Shown here piece by piece: positions 45,711 to 61,952 of a stretch of DNA of 64,000 bases (positions are counted from its first letter, which is position 1; each line of letters starts with the position of its first letter). The position numbers were made by a program, and so were the translations under genes. This stretch comes from Neocallimastix lanati (nom. inval.) (lineage: Eukaryota > Neocallimastigomycota > Neocallimastigomycetes > Neocallimastigales > Neocallimastigaceae): positions 601,001-665,000 of the forward strand of contig JACVTC010000098.1 of assembly GCA_016946835.1 (NCBI GenBank). The letters are read 5' to 3'. The notes beneath the pieces are model-generated. The model was given only the letters and a program-made list of their open reading frames with translations. It was not told the DNA's origin and did not search any database.

Positions 45711-46310
45711 AAGTTTCTAAATGGTCTACACATATTTGTAAAACAAAAAATTTAGATATTTTATCATATAATTATTTTTCAATTTTAGTAAATGACCTCG
45801 ATTCATATTACAATACGCTTACGGCTGATGAAATAGTAGAAAAATTTATCAATACAGCAAATAATATCGGGAAAGATATTAAGGCTTTCATTCCAACCAA
45901 TTTAAAAGGCTCTAGTTTTTATTGTCCTTATTACATTAAAAAACTGTCTCATGAAAAAACATATTGCATTTCGAAATATTAAGCCTTACTTTAATTGTGA
46001 AAATGTTGATAATTACCTTGAATAATTTAATAAATATGAAAAACTATGCAAATTAATCAAGAAAACAAAGAGTAATTTTCGATCTGCTAGACATAAGACT
46101 AATATATTAAAAATCGGTAATTATTTTTGAATAAATATTTCAAAAATAGTTGGAGATGTTTAAAAAAAAAGGCTAAACCATCTTATTCATCCACCTCACT
46201 TACTTACATTAAATCTTAGATCTTATTAAATCTATTCCCAAAATGTCTTATTATTCCTGGACTAAAGAATCTAGAACACTGTATAAAAAAAAATCAAAAA
46301 ATATAAATGT

Positions 46311-47153
46311 GTGAAATATGACAATATTATAGAACGTTACTGGAAATCAGTTTCCAAATTTCAAGATATTAAAGGTCAAAATTACTATAGTAACCAGTTC
46401 TCAAATAATAAAGTTATAATAATTCTTAGCTTAAAATATCCCCAGTTCAACTTAGGGTTTTTATGGATTATACGTTTACGCTATAAATACAATACTACTA
46501 TTGCTATTAGAATGAATGGTTAGAGTTTAAGATTGTCCCAAGACTTGCCCCTGTTGTGGCGAAAATAATCAATCTTTTGAGCATTGGATTTTTAAAACGC
46601 AATGCTCTTGCATCTTTTAGATGGAATTCTTTAAATTTCATCGATGATCTCTATGTTTTACTCATTAGGAAGATTAGAGCGTTTAATCCTCTTACTTTCT
46701 ATGACTCTATTTCTGATTTTGAAGATTATATCAATCATTATATATTACTTGTTCCTTTTTGATGGAACTTTAGCTTTAAATGAGCTACATTTTGATAGAG
46801 GAGAGCAGAGACAATTAAATGAACTACTTTTCAAAGGTTCATCTGAGTCACCTGTTCCAAAAATTGTGGGCATGACAGAATTCTTAGCTAGCGCAATACC
46901 TAACATAAATAGTTTGTTTGAGCTATTATTTGATAGGTATTCCAAAATACCAAACTTAACCAAGAGCGTCGACGTCGTACTGATAAGGCATAATGATAAT
47001 ACAGGATCGTCATCTATTTCTACGAAGGGTGAATCTCGCCTTAGTAGTTCAATAAATGATGATTCTGGGGAGAGTTTAGTGGACACCAAACTATCTATTT
47101 TAAAGATGTTACTTCTAGTTTTTAGTACCTTTTTATTAGTTAGGAAGGGATAA
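46311..47153 (+). pseudogene. LINE 3' ORF segment, copy A
   Basis: Post-reverse-transcriptase region with a CCHC-like motif in one frame (about 46545-46600). A 130-codon Ser/Leu-rich tail (46759-47153) includes LTKSVDVVLIRHND and DDSGESLVDTKLS. The DNA gagcgtcgacgtcgtac inside it recurs, with changes, at 48126, 50942 and (inverted) 60702, showing that the four sequences are related. Confidence 0.65.
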
Positions 47154-47276
47154 TTCCTGTATAATACAACTCGCCGAAATACATAGTATTTCTGAGCTTT
47201 TTTATTTTTATTTTTTAACTTTTATTTTTTTATTTTTAATTTCAAATGGACTTTTCACCTACATGTAGTTATTATA

Positions 47277-48330
47277 ATGAAATTAATAATTTTATGGAAG
47301 TATATTCTCTTCCCTGTCAAAAAAAAAGAAAAAAGAAAAAAATTTGCTTTTCTTCAAATAAAATACTTTTATAAATGGAAAAATTCAAAATGTATCATTG
47401 AAGATTTCATAAACCATATTCCTTCCATACCACGCTATTCTTGGTCAAAAAAAATCACTGGTGCTCTACAAGAAAATTAGGAAAAAGAATATCACTAAAT
47501 TCAAAGATAATTTTGAATCATATTGGTCTGATGTTGGTAAATTTCAAGGAATTAAAGGTAAGAATTACAATAACTTCAAATTTATGAATATTAGAAGTCT
47601 ATTAAAGTTCAGCCAAGAATATCCTCATTTAAGTTTAGGTTTAACTGGATCTTAAGATTAAGAGCTAATTATAAATATAATACCACTATTGCAATTAGAA
47701 GTGGTAGAGTTTCTAACGATTGTCCTAAATCCTACCCTTGCCGTGGAAGAGGTGATCAATCTTTTATCTATTGGATATTTAAATACTCTACCTTTTCTCT
47801 ATGTCGATGTAAAACTTTAGATTTTATCGATGACTTTTTCATTTTTTTTTCCAATAAAGAAAGGAATCTTTCCTTACTTCTTTCTTATTCTAATATTTTA
47901 GAATATGAAAATTTCATAAACAGGTATATTTATATATTCCTTATTGGTGGATTTTAGATAAGCTATAATTTGATAGAACAACTCCTAAAAAAAGTTCACA
48001 GGGGTCTACTGTTCTGTATATTGTGGTGCTTGCGGAATATCTTGCTAATATAATACCAATCATCTAGTAGCTCTCTCCTGAGTTACTTTTTTGAAAGGTT
48101 TAGCAAAAACACTTTCATTACCAAGAGTGCCGACGTCGTACCGATATGGTAAAGGAACAGTGTAGTTAGTAGTCCTGCTAATTCTCATCGATACACATTT
48201 GATAATAGTACAGTTCCGAACAAAGAACTTATAGTAAATAATTCAATTTTTTGATGATTTTTCTTGTGGTTCAAGAGAGAGTTTAGTGGATACCACACTA
48301 TCTATTTTTAAAGATGTTACTTCTTTGCTT
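47277..48330 (+). pseudogene. LINE 3' fragment, copy C
   Basis: A second copy of the LINE 3' part directly after copy A, strongly decayed. SYWSDVGKFQGIKGKNY parallels RYWKSVSKFQDIKGQNY of copy A. YKYNTTIAIRSGR, a Cys motif reduced to CPKSYPCRG, and gccgacgtcgtaccgatatgg at about 48128 follow in the same order. Frames are broken throughout. Confidence 0.7.
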
Positions 48331-49620
48331 TATTATTTTAGATTTAACTGGTGATCTTCTTGAGATAGTAGAACATTACCTGCTTTATCTTTAAATGTAA
48401 ACAGGTGATTAAGAAGGAGAGAAAGAAGGCTCAAATTCATCCAGTAAACATGGGAATTTATATATATGAGAGAAAAATTGCTTCACACTTATCCTTACAA
48501 ATTCAACTAGACCATTTAATTTTCATACCAGGAAGTGACGTAATAATATCATCAAGAAATGTTGTTTCTACAAGAATGAATAAGTAATAAATAGACAGAG
48601 AAATTATTAAAAGAGTTGCTAACAGAAGCAATTTTCAAATAATTTCTTAATTTGTCGTTAACTACCTTAAAATCAATATAAAAAGTCTTTCCATCATTAA
48701 ACCAAGTAACCTGGTGATCAATTATATCCATAACAAACCATTGAGGAGAAATTCTAAGAATAAGATCTTTTAGTTGCTGTTTAGTTAATTGAAATCACCA
48801 ATAATAACAGAAAAGTTATTATGATGGTTCTTTAGTCAATTAACAAATCACTTTTCTGCTTTATCTCTAGAGTCTTTATGTTTTTTTTTTTTTGCTAAGG
48901 GTATCATTCTTAATGAACATCTAACATCCCTAAAGGAAACTCTATTTACCTATATTCCAAATTATCATTAGCGAATTGACAAAAATTATGGATACCAATA
49001 TAAACAACACTAATACCAGGGATTTTCATATATGTATGCCTCAGTACTGTACTATAATGATTAAAAAATGGATAGAAATTAAAGAAAGAATTCTGGAATG
49101 AACTATTATCGACTTTTTGAAGACAAATAATTAAATATAATATTTATCTATTAATATAGAGTAAAAATTATATTAAAATAAAAATAAAAATAAAATAAAA
49201 ATTAAAATAAAACTAAAAATTAAATTAAAAAAAGTTTTTAATAATTAATCAATTTTTCTTTTAAGCTGCAATTATTGCAAGCTTTAACCTATATTTTTTT
49301 TAAAAAAACACAAAATTAATAAAATATATATATATATATTATATGTCTAAATTATTAAACATAAGAATTTTTTAAATGGTAATGTGAACTATGGGTAATA
49401 TTCAGATTAAACTATATACATTAAATCAGAAAAAAAAAAGAGTTTATATGCAACGAGCCTCACCTCCAGATTATATAAGATTTATGTTTTAATTCTTATC
49501 TTGGATTAGGGATTAAATTAATAATCTGAAAGAAAATTATTGGTCTTCTCTTTCAAAGACATTGGCCTGTCTTTATTACATTTTCAACTTTACGTTCCTG
49601 ATTAGTTTGTGCCTTTACCT
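48310..49620 (-). pseudogene. LINE fragment, copy B, opposite orientation
   Basis: On the minus strand the order is a leader (49620-49370, similar to 43160-43430 of copy A), then broken endonuclease pieces: VIIGDFN at about 48790 and WFVMDIIDHQVTWFNDGK at about 48700. The middle is shorter than in copy A, so it has been internally deleted. Copies B and C meet head to head near 48310-48330. Confidence 0.6.
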
Positions 49621-49914
49621 TTTTTTTTTTTAGACAAGGAAGAGAATACACTTCCAGTGCTTTATTAAATAGATTAATATATTTTTATGTATTGTATTTA
49701 TTAAAAAAAAATACATTATATAATTTAAAGATAAGAATAAAATGTATGAAAGAGATTAAGTAAAATAAAAAATAATAAAAAATAATAAATAAAAAAAATT
49801 TTTAAATTTATTATAGAAAATTTAATGCAATAAAGAATAAAAATAAGTTCAAAAGTTAATAAAATTTCGGTGTGATGTATATATGTGTAGTAACTTTATA
49901 CCTTCAAGACATCA

Positions 49915-51085
49915 TAAAAATCCTACATTTAAGCATGACATGAACCATCCACCAAGCAATAATCAATATGCATATCTTGGAATACCTTTCAATGAATTAT
50001 TGAATTTAGAGCCTATTATTGCCAAGATAAATAATAAAAATAAGTTATACGGTTAACTCTTTACTAGGATCTAATGAAAAGAACTCTGAAAATGCTAAAT
50101 CTGCTTTTAATTGATTTTTGTTTTGGAGTTTTTGATTTAAAAAATAGGACTTCCAATACCATTATTTGTAATATGTCTAAGGAACTATTTATACCTCCTG
50201 TAGCTAGTTTTTGTGTAAAGGCTATGAGATCAATAATTTAAAAAGTGGAAAGAATCTTTTAGTATTATTATTTCTCATTTAGTTAAAACTATATCAACAC
50301 TTTTAAATTATAAATGGAAGAAAAAAAAAACACTTAGATTAATAATAAGAGAAATATGAAAGTATTACGGGAAAAATATTTATTATACAAGTACACCTGT
50401 GATTAGATCATTTATAATTTTATTCAACGTCTATCACTAGAATATTCACATTTTTCTCTTGCTTTTTTTTTTTTTTTTTTTTTTGGGGGGTTGGACGAAT
50501 TAAATGTGAATTCAAATTTGAAGAGAAATTTCCCATAAAAAGTAAATTGATATCAGAAGATTGCCCAACACCTTGTTGTGACGAAAGTAATAGAATACCT
50601 AGTTTAATACACTGAATAATTTTATATTCTAGATTTGAAGAATTTAGGCAACATTTCATTTAATTTGATAATGAAATGAGAAGTCATTGATGATAATATT
50701 AATTTTTACATACTATGTCTTCTTCTTGGAAGAAATACAGTATATGAATATATAAAGATCGATTCGGGTAAAAGAAGGCGATTTATTCATAATATCTTTC
50801 AATCACCTTCCAAAGAGTCTTCTTTCAAGATTTCATATTTTGTAGGGCTTACGGAATTCACCAATAATGATATGCTATGCCTATTGTGATTAGAGATTTA
50901 TACACTATGATCAATTTATATATCATTAAACCTACCGTTGTTAAGAGCGTCGACATCTGAAACGATAGTAGCAAAGAAGAAATTCTGATACAGATTCGAA
51001 TGGTAATTTTTAACCACATAGAATTATCATCGAGGATTAAGAAAAGTTAGAGGCAATTTCGTCTTCGAAACTCATAAGTAGTTTT
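49915..51085 (+). pseudogene. LINE 3' fragment, copy D
   Basis: It begins inside the reverse-transcriptase thumb region (QYAYLGIPFNELL at about 49968, a typical LINE YLGI motif). It continues with a decayed 3' part including ENFP/LPSEDCP-like debris and aagagcgtcgacatctga at about 50942. Many stops and frameshifts. It may be the missing 3' end of another insertion of the same family. Confidence 0.65.
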
Positions 51086-54861
<3,776 letters not shown>

Positions 54862-55314
54862 ATGGTTGAAGACTACACTTTACATAAGTATATATATAAT
54901 GATGATTATGTCAATCTTTTCCAATTTTTACAACAACCAAATATTCATAAAATAATTAATAAAAAAGATACACATGGAAACACAGCCTTGCAATTAGCAT
55001 TAATGTTAGATAGAAGAAACTGTGCACATAAGTTAATGGATAATGGTGCTGATTCTTCAATTAAAAATGACTTTGGTTGGTCTTGCTTGGACGAAGCTTA
55101 TATGTAAATTTATTAAACAAAAGAAAAAAAAAAAAAAATTTTTTTTTAAACGTTAAAAAGAGTTAGATATATATTATTTAGTTGCCATAATAAAATTAAT
55201 AATAGTAGGAATTTTAGTATTATAATTTTCTACAAAAAAAATTATCTCTTATTTATTAAGGATTAATTATGTTATGATATTGTATCTTATAAATATAATT
55301 ATTGATGAAATGTA

Positions 55315-55402
<88 letters not shown>

Positions 55403-57614
55403 TTATTATTATATAAATCAAGAATTGGCGATATTGATTTAATTGAAAAATTAATTATTCAAAAGTGGACAAATGCTGTTAAAAAATGTCTTGGGCCGGG
55501 TGGCTTATTAGAACAATTTAATAATGTATATATTGATAGTTTTACATTTTATAGTAAAATATATATATATTATAGTTGATTTATACATGTATATTTTATA
55601 TTATGTTATAAATAGAATTTACCATGTTTTCAAACACAAGTAGCTGTATCATTTAGAAGTCCAGGTAAATATATATATATATTAATTACTATTATATATA
55701 TATACTGTAATATCTTTTATATATATTTAATTATATTAAATAATTTATAATTTCATCAATTAAAGTTTTTTATTAATCTTTTTCTTCTTCTTTTTCTTAT
55801 TATTATTATTATTATTATGATTATATTTTATATTTTTTTCAAAGTACCGCTTCTGGCAAAAATATGTCCAAAAGATCTTATAACTGTATACAAAAAAGGT
55901 TCAAAATTTAGAGTAGATTTTCATGTTACAGGCTTAGATAGAAGATCTATTCCAAAATTCTTAAAAGGAAATATGAGTGTTATTGTAAATTTATTACCAA
56001 ATGAAGGTAATAATCAATTTATCAATTTTATAATATATAATTATAATAATATATAATAATATATAATAATAAATGCGGATTTATATGTTCATAATAATAA
56101 AAAAACTGATTATATTTTTATTATTTTTATTATTATCATTATTAATTGTAAAAATAATTTAAAATCAAATATATATATTTATATATGTAATAATATCAAT
56201 ATATCAATAACAATATTAAAAATAATAATATTGATGAAATATTTATAGAATTGCCTGTTATTCATTTTCTTGATCATGAAAAAAAGACTTTTCAAGAGCT
56301 TTTCCCAAATATTCCATCTTGGTCATTATATGATTTTGTTTCACAATATAGTAATGCATCAAGTATTATTTCATTTGATTTAAATTTAAAAGATATTACT
56401 ATTAAGAAAAAAAATAAAAAATTATTTGGTAAATCAAAATCAGTTCAACTTAACAATAGAATTGTTAAAGCTGATGTTTATAAATTATCAAATATTATAT
56501 TGAATACTCAAGAAAGATTAAATGAAAAATTCATTGGTGATAGACCAAGTTCAATTATAAAAACTAAAATTATTCATAAGAAAAAGATACAGAAGGCTTC
56601 AAAAGAATCAAATGCTTCAACAGCATCAAAACCAAATAGTAATGATGGATCTTATGATTCAGATAATATAGAAAGTGATGATGATGAAGGATATGATTCT
56701 TCATTTACAGATGATGATTCTAAAGATTTAAATTCAAAGGTGCAAAGTCAATCCAGTAGTATACTTGAAAATTTAAATCATGATAAAAATCAAAATCAGA
56801 GTCAAAGTCAAAATCCATTGAATAAACAAACTAAGGAACAAATTACACATATGTTAATTACAGGAAAGGATGAAAATAATAATCCACTTCAAGAGAAGGA
56901 TATTGAATTTTTAAATAATCACATTGAACAATATTTAGAAGATTTTGATAATGAAAGTATTGATGCTATAATGCTTGAAACTCCAAAGACCTTAGGTACA
57001 ACTCCATCTATTATCTCCATGAAAAGTAATTCCACCAATACACTCATTGAAACAAAATCCATTGATTCTTTTAATACCAGTAAATTTGTTAGTCACAATA
57101 CAATTATGGCAACAAATAATATTCGTAAGAGTAATAGTAGTGGTAAGACTCAAACTGAAAAATATAATAATAATAATAATACACTTAGCAGTCTTGTAAA
57201 TTCTAATCCAAATATAGAACGTATACGTGAAGTTGTTAGTGAACCCCAAAATAAATGTTGGGATAAACAAGAAATGTCCTTCCAGGAATATATTAATGTA
57301 AAATCAACAAAAGGTCCACTTCATATGGGTAGAAAACTTAATATTGAATATGATCAACATATCTATAAACAAAAAGTAAAATTCTTTATGTGTAAATGTG
57401 ATAAAGACTATCCAGTTAGTCTTTCCCAATTTGCACCACTTCTTGAATATTTATTAAGTTTTACTGTTAATAATTCTGAAGAAGAAGCAAATGTTAAGAA
57501 CTATGTTAATAAAATTATTAATGAATTAGCTGGAAAGGATCATTTCCCAGGAAAAATAGGTAACCTATTAGTATATATATAAATTATTATTATTATTATT
57601 TTGTTTGTTATTTC

Positions 57615-57674
<60 letters not shown>

Positions 57675-58080
57675 ACTATAACTATACTCTTTATTAATTT
57701 ACAATTTTTATTTATATTATTATTATTATTATAATTTATTTATTAAATTATTAATCTACTTTTATGTTGATAATAACTATTTTATTTTATTTTATTTTAT
57801 TTTATTTTATTCAATATGTACTTTATATTTAATATTCTACTATTTATTTTATTTTATTTTATTTTATTCAATCCGTACTTTATATTTAATATTCTACTAT
57901 TTATTTTATTTTATTTTATTTTATTTTATTTTATTTTTAGAAATTCCTATAATGGCAACAGTTTTTGCAAAATTAAAGTTTAAGAATATGAATACAGATG
58001 AATCAAAAATACCTGATGATTTATTTGAACTTCCCAAAAATTATCAACCCAATGATGTTTACTTTAAGATTATTAATTAA
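54862..58080 (+). CDS. ANKRD13-like ankyrin-repeat protein with GPCR-chaperone domain, six exons
   Basis: Exons 54862-55103, 55423-55525, 55616-55664, 55845-56006, 56249-57559 and 57941-58080 give 2007 nt (668 aa), with GT..AG introns and consistent phases. N-terminal ankyrin repeats: LHKYIYNDDYVNLFQFL, HGNTALQLALMLDRRNCAHKL and GADSSIKNDFGWSCLDEA (residues about 6-80). The ANKRD13/GPCR-chaperone-type domain follows (CPKDLITVYKKGSKFRVD; RSIPKFLKGNMSVIVN; then NKCWDKQEMSFQEYI near 520 and LHMGRKL near 543), and GKIEIPIMATVFAKLKF closes the domain, matching the usual IPVFPTITA-type end. Between about 290 and 515 is a fungal-specific Ser/Asn/Asp-rich stretch. Human ANKRD13C holds G-protein-coupled receptors at the ER, and other members bind ubiquitin on endosomes; no ubiquitin-interacting motif was obvious here. 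The role in this fungus is inferred from the family only. Confidence 0.88.
55315..55400. repeat. (TTA)n microsatellite in intron 1 of the ANKRD13-like gene
   Basis: About 28 TTA/ATT units just upstream of the exon 2 acceptor (…aaatcaag at 55422). A similar array lies at 57612-57671, and a TTTTA-rich array with an internal duplication (actatttattttatttta) at 57779-57937, both in intron 5. Confidence 0.9.
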
Positions 58081-58885
58081 AATAATAATTAATATAAATA
58101 ATTAATTATAATTAGCAATATTTCAATATTTCAATTTAATTTTTTTAAAGAAAAATAAAAAAATAAAATAAAAAAAAAAAAAAAGTAAAAAAAAAAAAAA
58201 AAAAAAAAATAGTTCATAAAAATAATAATAAATAAATAAATAAAATAAATACAATATATGATTAAAATATTAAATATAAGCAGTATTAATAATAACCTAT
58301 ATAGTTTCTATATAGTATATAGGTATATTTATAAAAATAATAATTATTATTTAAGTAAAATCGAATCATTATTATATTTATAATAGAAAAACTTTTTTTT
58401 TTTTTTTTTTTTTTTAATATTATCAAATATATATATATATATATAAACTTTAAAAAAATTATTATATTTTAATTAATCTATAGAAAATAGTAGGCATTCA
58501 TCATCCATAATATTTATATATATAAAAATAAATACATACAAATGATACATTTATTATAAATCCAATAATGTAGATTAACTATTAATGTTAAAACAAAATA
58601 TACATTTTAATAAATAATATTAATACTATTAACAATATTAATAAAGCTTTATATAAAAAGCAAGTCATTTTTATTTTTATTTTACTTTATTTTATTTTTT
58701 TTTTTTTTTTATTCTTATTTTATTTTATTATTATTTTATTCTTTTTATTAATATATATATGTATATTTTTTTTTTTTTTTTTTTTTTTTGTTTTTGGTTT
58801 TATTTTTGTTTTTGGTTTTATTTTTGTTTTTGGTTTTGTTTTTGTTTATGTTTTATTATTAAAAGAATAATTATAATAAAATATT

Positions 58886-58923
<38 letters not shown>

Positions 58924-59613
58924 TAATAATGAATATATTTAAAAAGTTAAAATATACTTTTGATAATAAAAACATATATATATATATATAAAGAATTGTA
59001 TTTATATTATAGTATAATAGTATCTATCTTTTTTTCAATAATTTATAATAGTAGTAATTTTTTATTATATCTCTTTAATTATTTTGTTTATCATCTTTTT
59101 TTTTTGTTGTTGTTGTTTTTGTATTTGATTTTTAAATAATAATTAAAGAAATAAATTAATTATTATTTTTTTTTTTAATTATAGTATACATTTTCTAATG
59201 ATTGAAACTAACCATTAATTTCTTTTATAAAATAGATTTGATTTTTATACACTTTTAATGATTATCATTTTTTATATAATAATTAATAATAAAATTTAAT
59301 TATTCATTTTTTTTTTTTTTATTATTATTATATATACATTTTCTAATGATTTAAACTAGCCATTATATTATTTTCTTATATAAAAAATGATAATCATTAA
59401 AAGTGTATATAAATCAAATCTATAAATCTATTTAATATAATAATTATTCTTTTTTTTTTTTTTTATTATTACTATTATTATTATAGTATATACATTTTCC
59501 AAAAGATTAAAATTAACCTATTATTTTCTTTCATTAAGTAGATTAAATTTATATATACTTCAATACATTCAGTGTCTATGAAATGGTATTAAAGTTCATT
59601 TGTATCCAAAAAA

Positions 59614-59662
<49 letters not shown>

Positions 59663-60600
59663 AATAATCAACTCTTTATATTATTATGATAATAATAGTA
59701 ATTATTACGTAATACTTAAATTTTTTTTTTGACTTTTACAAACTTTATTATAACTATATAAACTATATGCAAGAATATTAATGTTATTTACATATTATTT
59801 TTTTTTTATTTTTTTTTTTTACTATATTAATTAGGATGACATGACAAATTAATATTAATAAAAAAAAAAATTAATCTATAATTATAAATTATTATGGTAC
59901 TAATTAATAATATATTTTTATGGTATATAAATTGTTTTAGTTAATATCCATTTAATTATGAAAGAAAAATATAAATAATTTTTTTTCCATCAAAAATCTT
60001 TAATAAAAAATATAAAATTAAAAGTATCATTTAGAATTTGTTAATTATTAGATATTTCTTATTATTTACTCTAATAAAAAATAATTTTAATAAAAAAAAA
60101 AAACAGTGTATTATTATTATTGATCAAAATTAATTCAATTCACCATTATTATTGCCTTATGTATATTAAACTTTTTTAAAAAATTATATATTTTTTTTTT
60201 ATGTTTTAATATAAACCAAACTAAATCATAAAACTTTTTATAAAATATATATTAGATTAATTTTAAGATATAGTTTTTTATTATTATTTTTTTTTTTTTT
60301 TATTTTTATTTTAAATTTTTATAAATTATAATATAAAATTAAGATATAAATAATTGTTTATACTTTTTATTAATTTAATTATATAATCAGTCAATTTAAA
60401 CAGTATATGTAAGGCCACTATTATATATTTATTTATTTATTTATTATTACTATTTTTTAACAAATAAAAAATATAATGTAGATTAATATGAATAAAGACT
60501 CTTATTATTACAATGAGATTATTAAAAATTAACATATATATAACAAATCATTAAAAATAAAAATAATAAAATGCTAAAAAAAAAAATAATAAATAATAAT

Positions 60601-60602
<2 letters not shown>
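58081..60602. other. Gene-free region with poly(A) runs and a large inverted repeat
   Basis: A-runs at 58170-58209 follow the ANKRD13-like stop by about 90 bp. Other contents: repeated ttttgtttttggtttta at about 58785-58850, A-runs at 58893-58920 and 59616-59659 (44 A), and the 59185-59525 repeat listed separately. No gene was recognised. Confidence 0.7.
59185..59525. repeat. Three tandem units, the middle one with an inverted 47-bp core
   Basis: A direct motif tatacattttctaatgatt followed by aaact..ccatta starts units at 59185 and 59333, with a diverged copy at 59489, about 150 bp apart. Inside unit 1 the 47-bp segment 59233-59279 (starts tagatttgatttttatacac) is the reverse complement of 59376-59422 in unit 2 with a single mismatch; the spacer is 96 nt. 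Unit 3 again shows the unit 1 orientation (tagattaaatttatatatac). The result is a strong potential stem-loop. Confidence 0.8.
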
Positions 60603-60641
<39 letters not shown>

Positions 60642-61055
60642 GACTGAAGACTTTGGTCTTCCCCATATAGTAATATGGGTGTATGATTAACTGCCATACC
60701 GGTACGGCGTCGACGCTCTCAACTCCCCATAAGCAAAGAAACTCCATATAGAAGCACCCTACGCGATCCTCGAGGGAAAGCAGAGCCAACTATAGGTGGC
60801 GTCCTTGCCATCCCAGAGGAGCTGGACACTGTAAATCCTCTCAGACAAGGCTTACGCAATGGGATTCTAATAGTGTTAGAAATATAGAAAACTTAGAAAG
60901 TATACCTACCTGAGTATCGTTTAACCCCTAACCTTTCACGCAAAACCCAAAGGGAAAAATCGTGAAGATATGATACTTGTGGGGGTCGATCCAGAGACCT
61001 TTGGTATGATAAGCCAACGACTTAACAACCCAGGATAAGAACTGGATGACTAAAT
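60603..61055 (-). mobile_element. Candidate tRNA-derived SINE with poly(A) tail
   Basis: A compact block of near-average GC in a very AT-rich setting. Read on the minus strand, it starts near 61055. It has an A-box-like TTGTTAAGTCG (61028-61018; one mismatch to TRGYnnARnnG) and a perfect B box GATCGACCC (60991-60983; GWTCRAnnC) about 26 nt apart, with a TTGG..CCAA stem between them like an anticodon arm. A unique body of about 300 nt follows. Near the 3' end is GAGAGCGTCGACGCCGTACC, shared with the LINE 3' ends in this window, then a gaagac/gtcttc hairpin and a run of 36 A (60638-60603). The AAT-type repeats on both sides could hide a target-site duplication. No ORF was seen. Confidence 0.6.
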
Positions 61056-61919
61056 AATAATAATAATAATAATAATAAACAGGTATAATAATATTGAAAG
61101 AAATTTAATGTGTTAAATATAAATAAATATATTTTTAAAGGAATAATAATAAAAAATTTATAAATATAAATATGCATATACAATACTATTGCATAAAATT
61201 CAATTTGTTAAAAACGTATCATTTTTTCTTATATAAGAATAGTAAAAAAAATAAAAAATAAAAAAATAAGAATAAAAATAAAAAATTAAAAATAAAAAAA
61301 AAATTAAAATAAAATAAATACTTATACTTTTAATTAAATATCTATCTTTTTTTTTATTTAAATAAAGAAATTTTTAAATAAAAAATAATAATAATAAAAG
61401 CAATATAAAAAAAAAAGTTTATTTAATAGAATTATTTATACATATATGTAACATATTAATATATATTACTCATATGCTCAAGATCATTATTTATTATTAA
61501 ACTTTATTATCATTCCAGTATTTTTATTATTAATCATTTTATATTATATCATATATATAATTATTTATACCAATAAATAGTTTTTAAAAGTAATTTTTTA
61601 TCCAAGTTTTTTTTTTTTTTTTATTTGATATTTGATACTACATTTAAAATAAAGTAATTAAAATTATTTTTTTATTTACAGAGATTACACATATACCTTC
61701 TTTTAAATATAATTAAATTTTTGAATTTTAATTTTTGAAATTTAATTTTAAAAAAAAAAAAAATTAAATACTTCTATATAATTTTATCATTTATTATAAT
61801 ATATTTTAATATAATTCTTTCATTATATTCTTATTTATATATAAATCAATTTTTTAATTTAATTTCCAATATATAAAATAATTAAAAATATTTGAAAATG
61901 AAATTGAAATGTTTAAAAT

Positions 61920-61952
<33 letters not shown>

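Larger units (their letters stand above)
43030..47250 (+). mobile_element. LINE (APE-type non-LTR retrotransposon) copy A, degraded
   Basis: A GC-richer leader (43030-43430) follows an A-run and is shared in inverted orientation with 49370-49620. Broken ORF pieces lie at 43686-44055. The main ORF starts at 44599; at 45000 a T-run shifts the frame into an apurinic-endonuclease-like domain: CVSWNINGW, CLQETGK, VLVGDFNMS, then SSCIDHVIYNE and GISDHKPIL (45050-45690). After more broken frames to about 46120, the reverse-transcriptase core expected next is missing. The 3' part resumes at 46311 with SVSKFQDIKGQNYY and TTIAIRMNG, and CPCCGE..FEHWIF, the end of a zinc-knuckle-like motif, at about 46545-46580. 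A Ser-rich tail follows, ending at about 47153. LINEs copy themselves by target-primed reverse transcription; this copy is dead. Confidence 0.78.

Noticed and set aside
46745-47089. 114-codon minus-strand open frame in the LINE region
   Set aside because: Antisense of the LINE 3' ORF, which has relatives in the same sense in copies C and D.
43160-49620. The 260-bp inverted pair considered as terminal inverted repeats of a 6.4-kb DNA transposon
   Set aside because: Each arm precedes its own LINE endonuclease remnant in the matching orientation, so two opposite LINE insertions are simpler.
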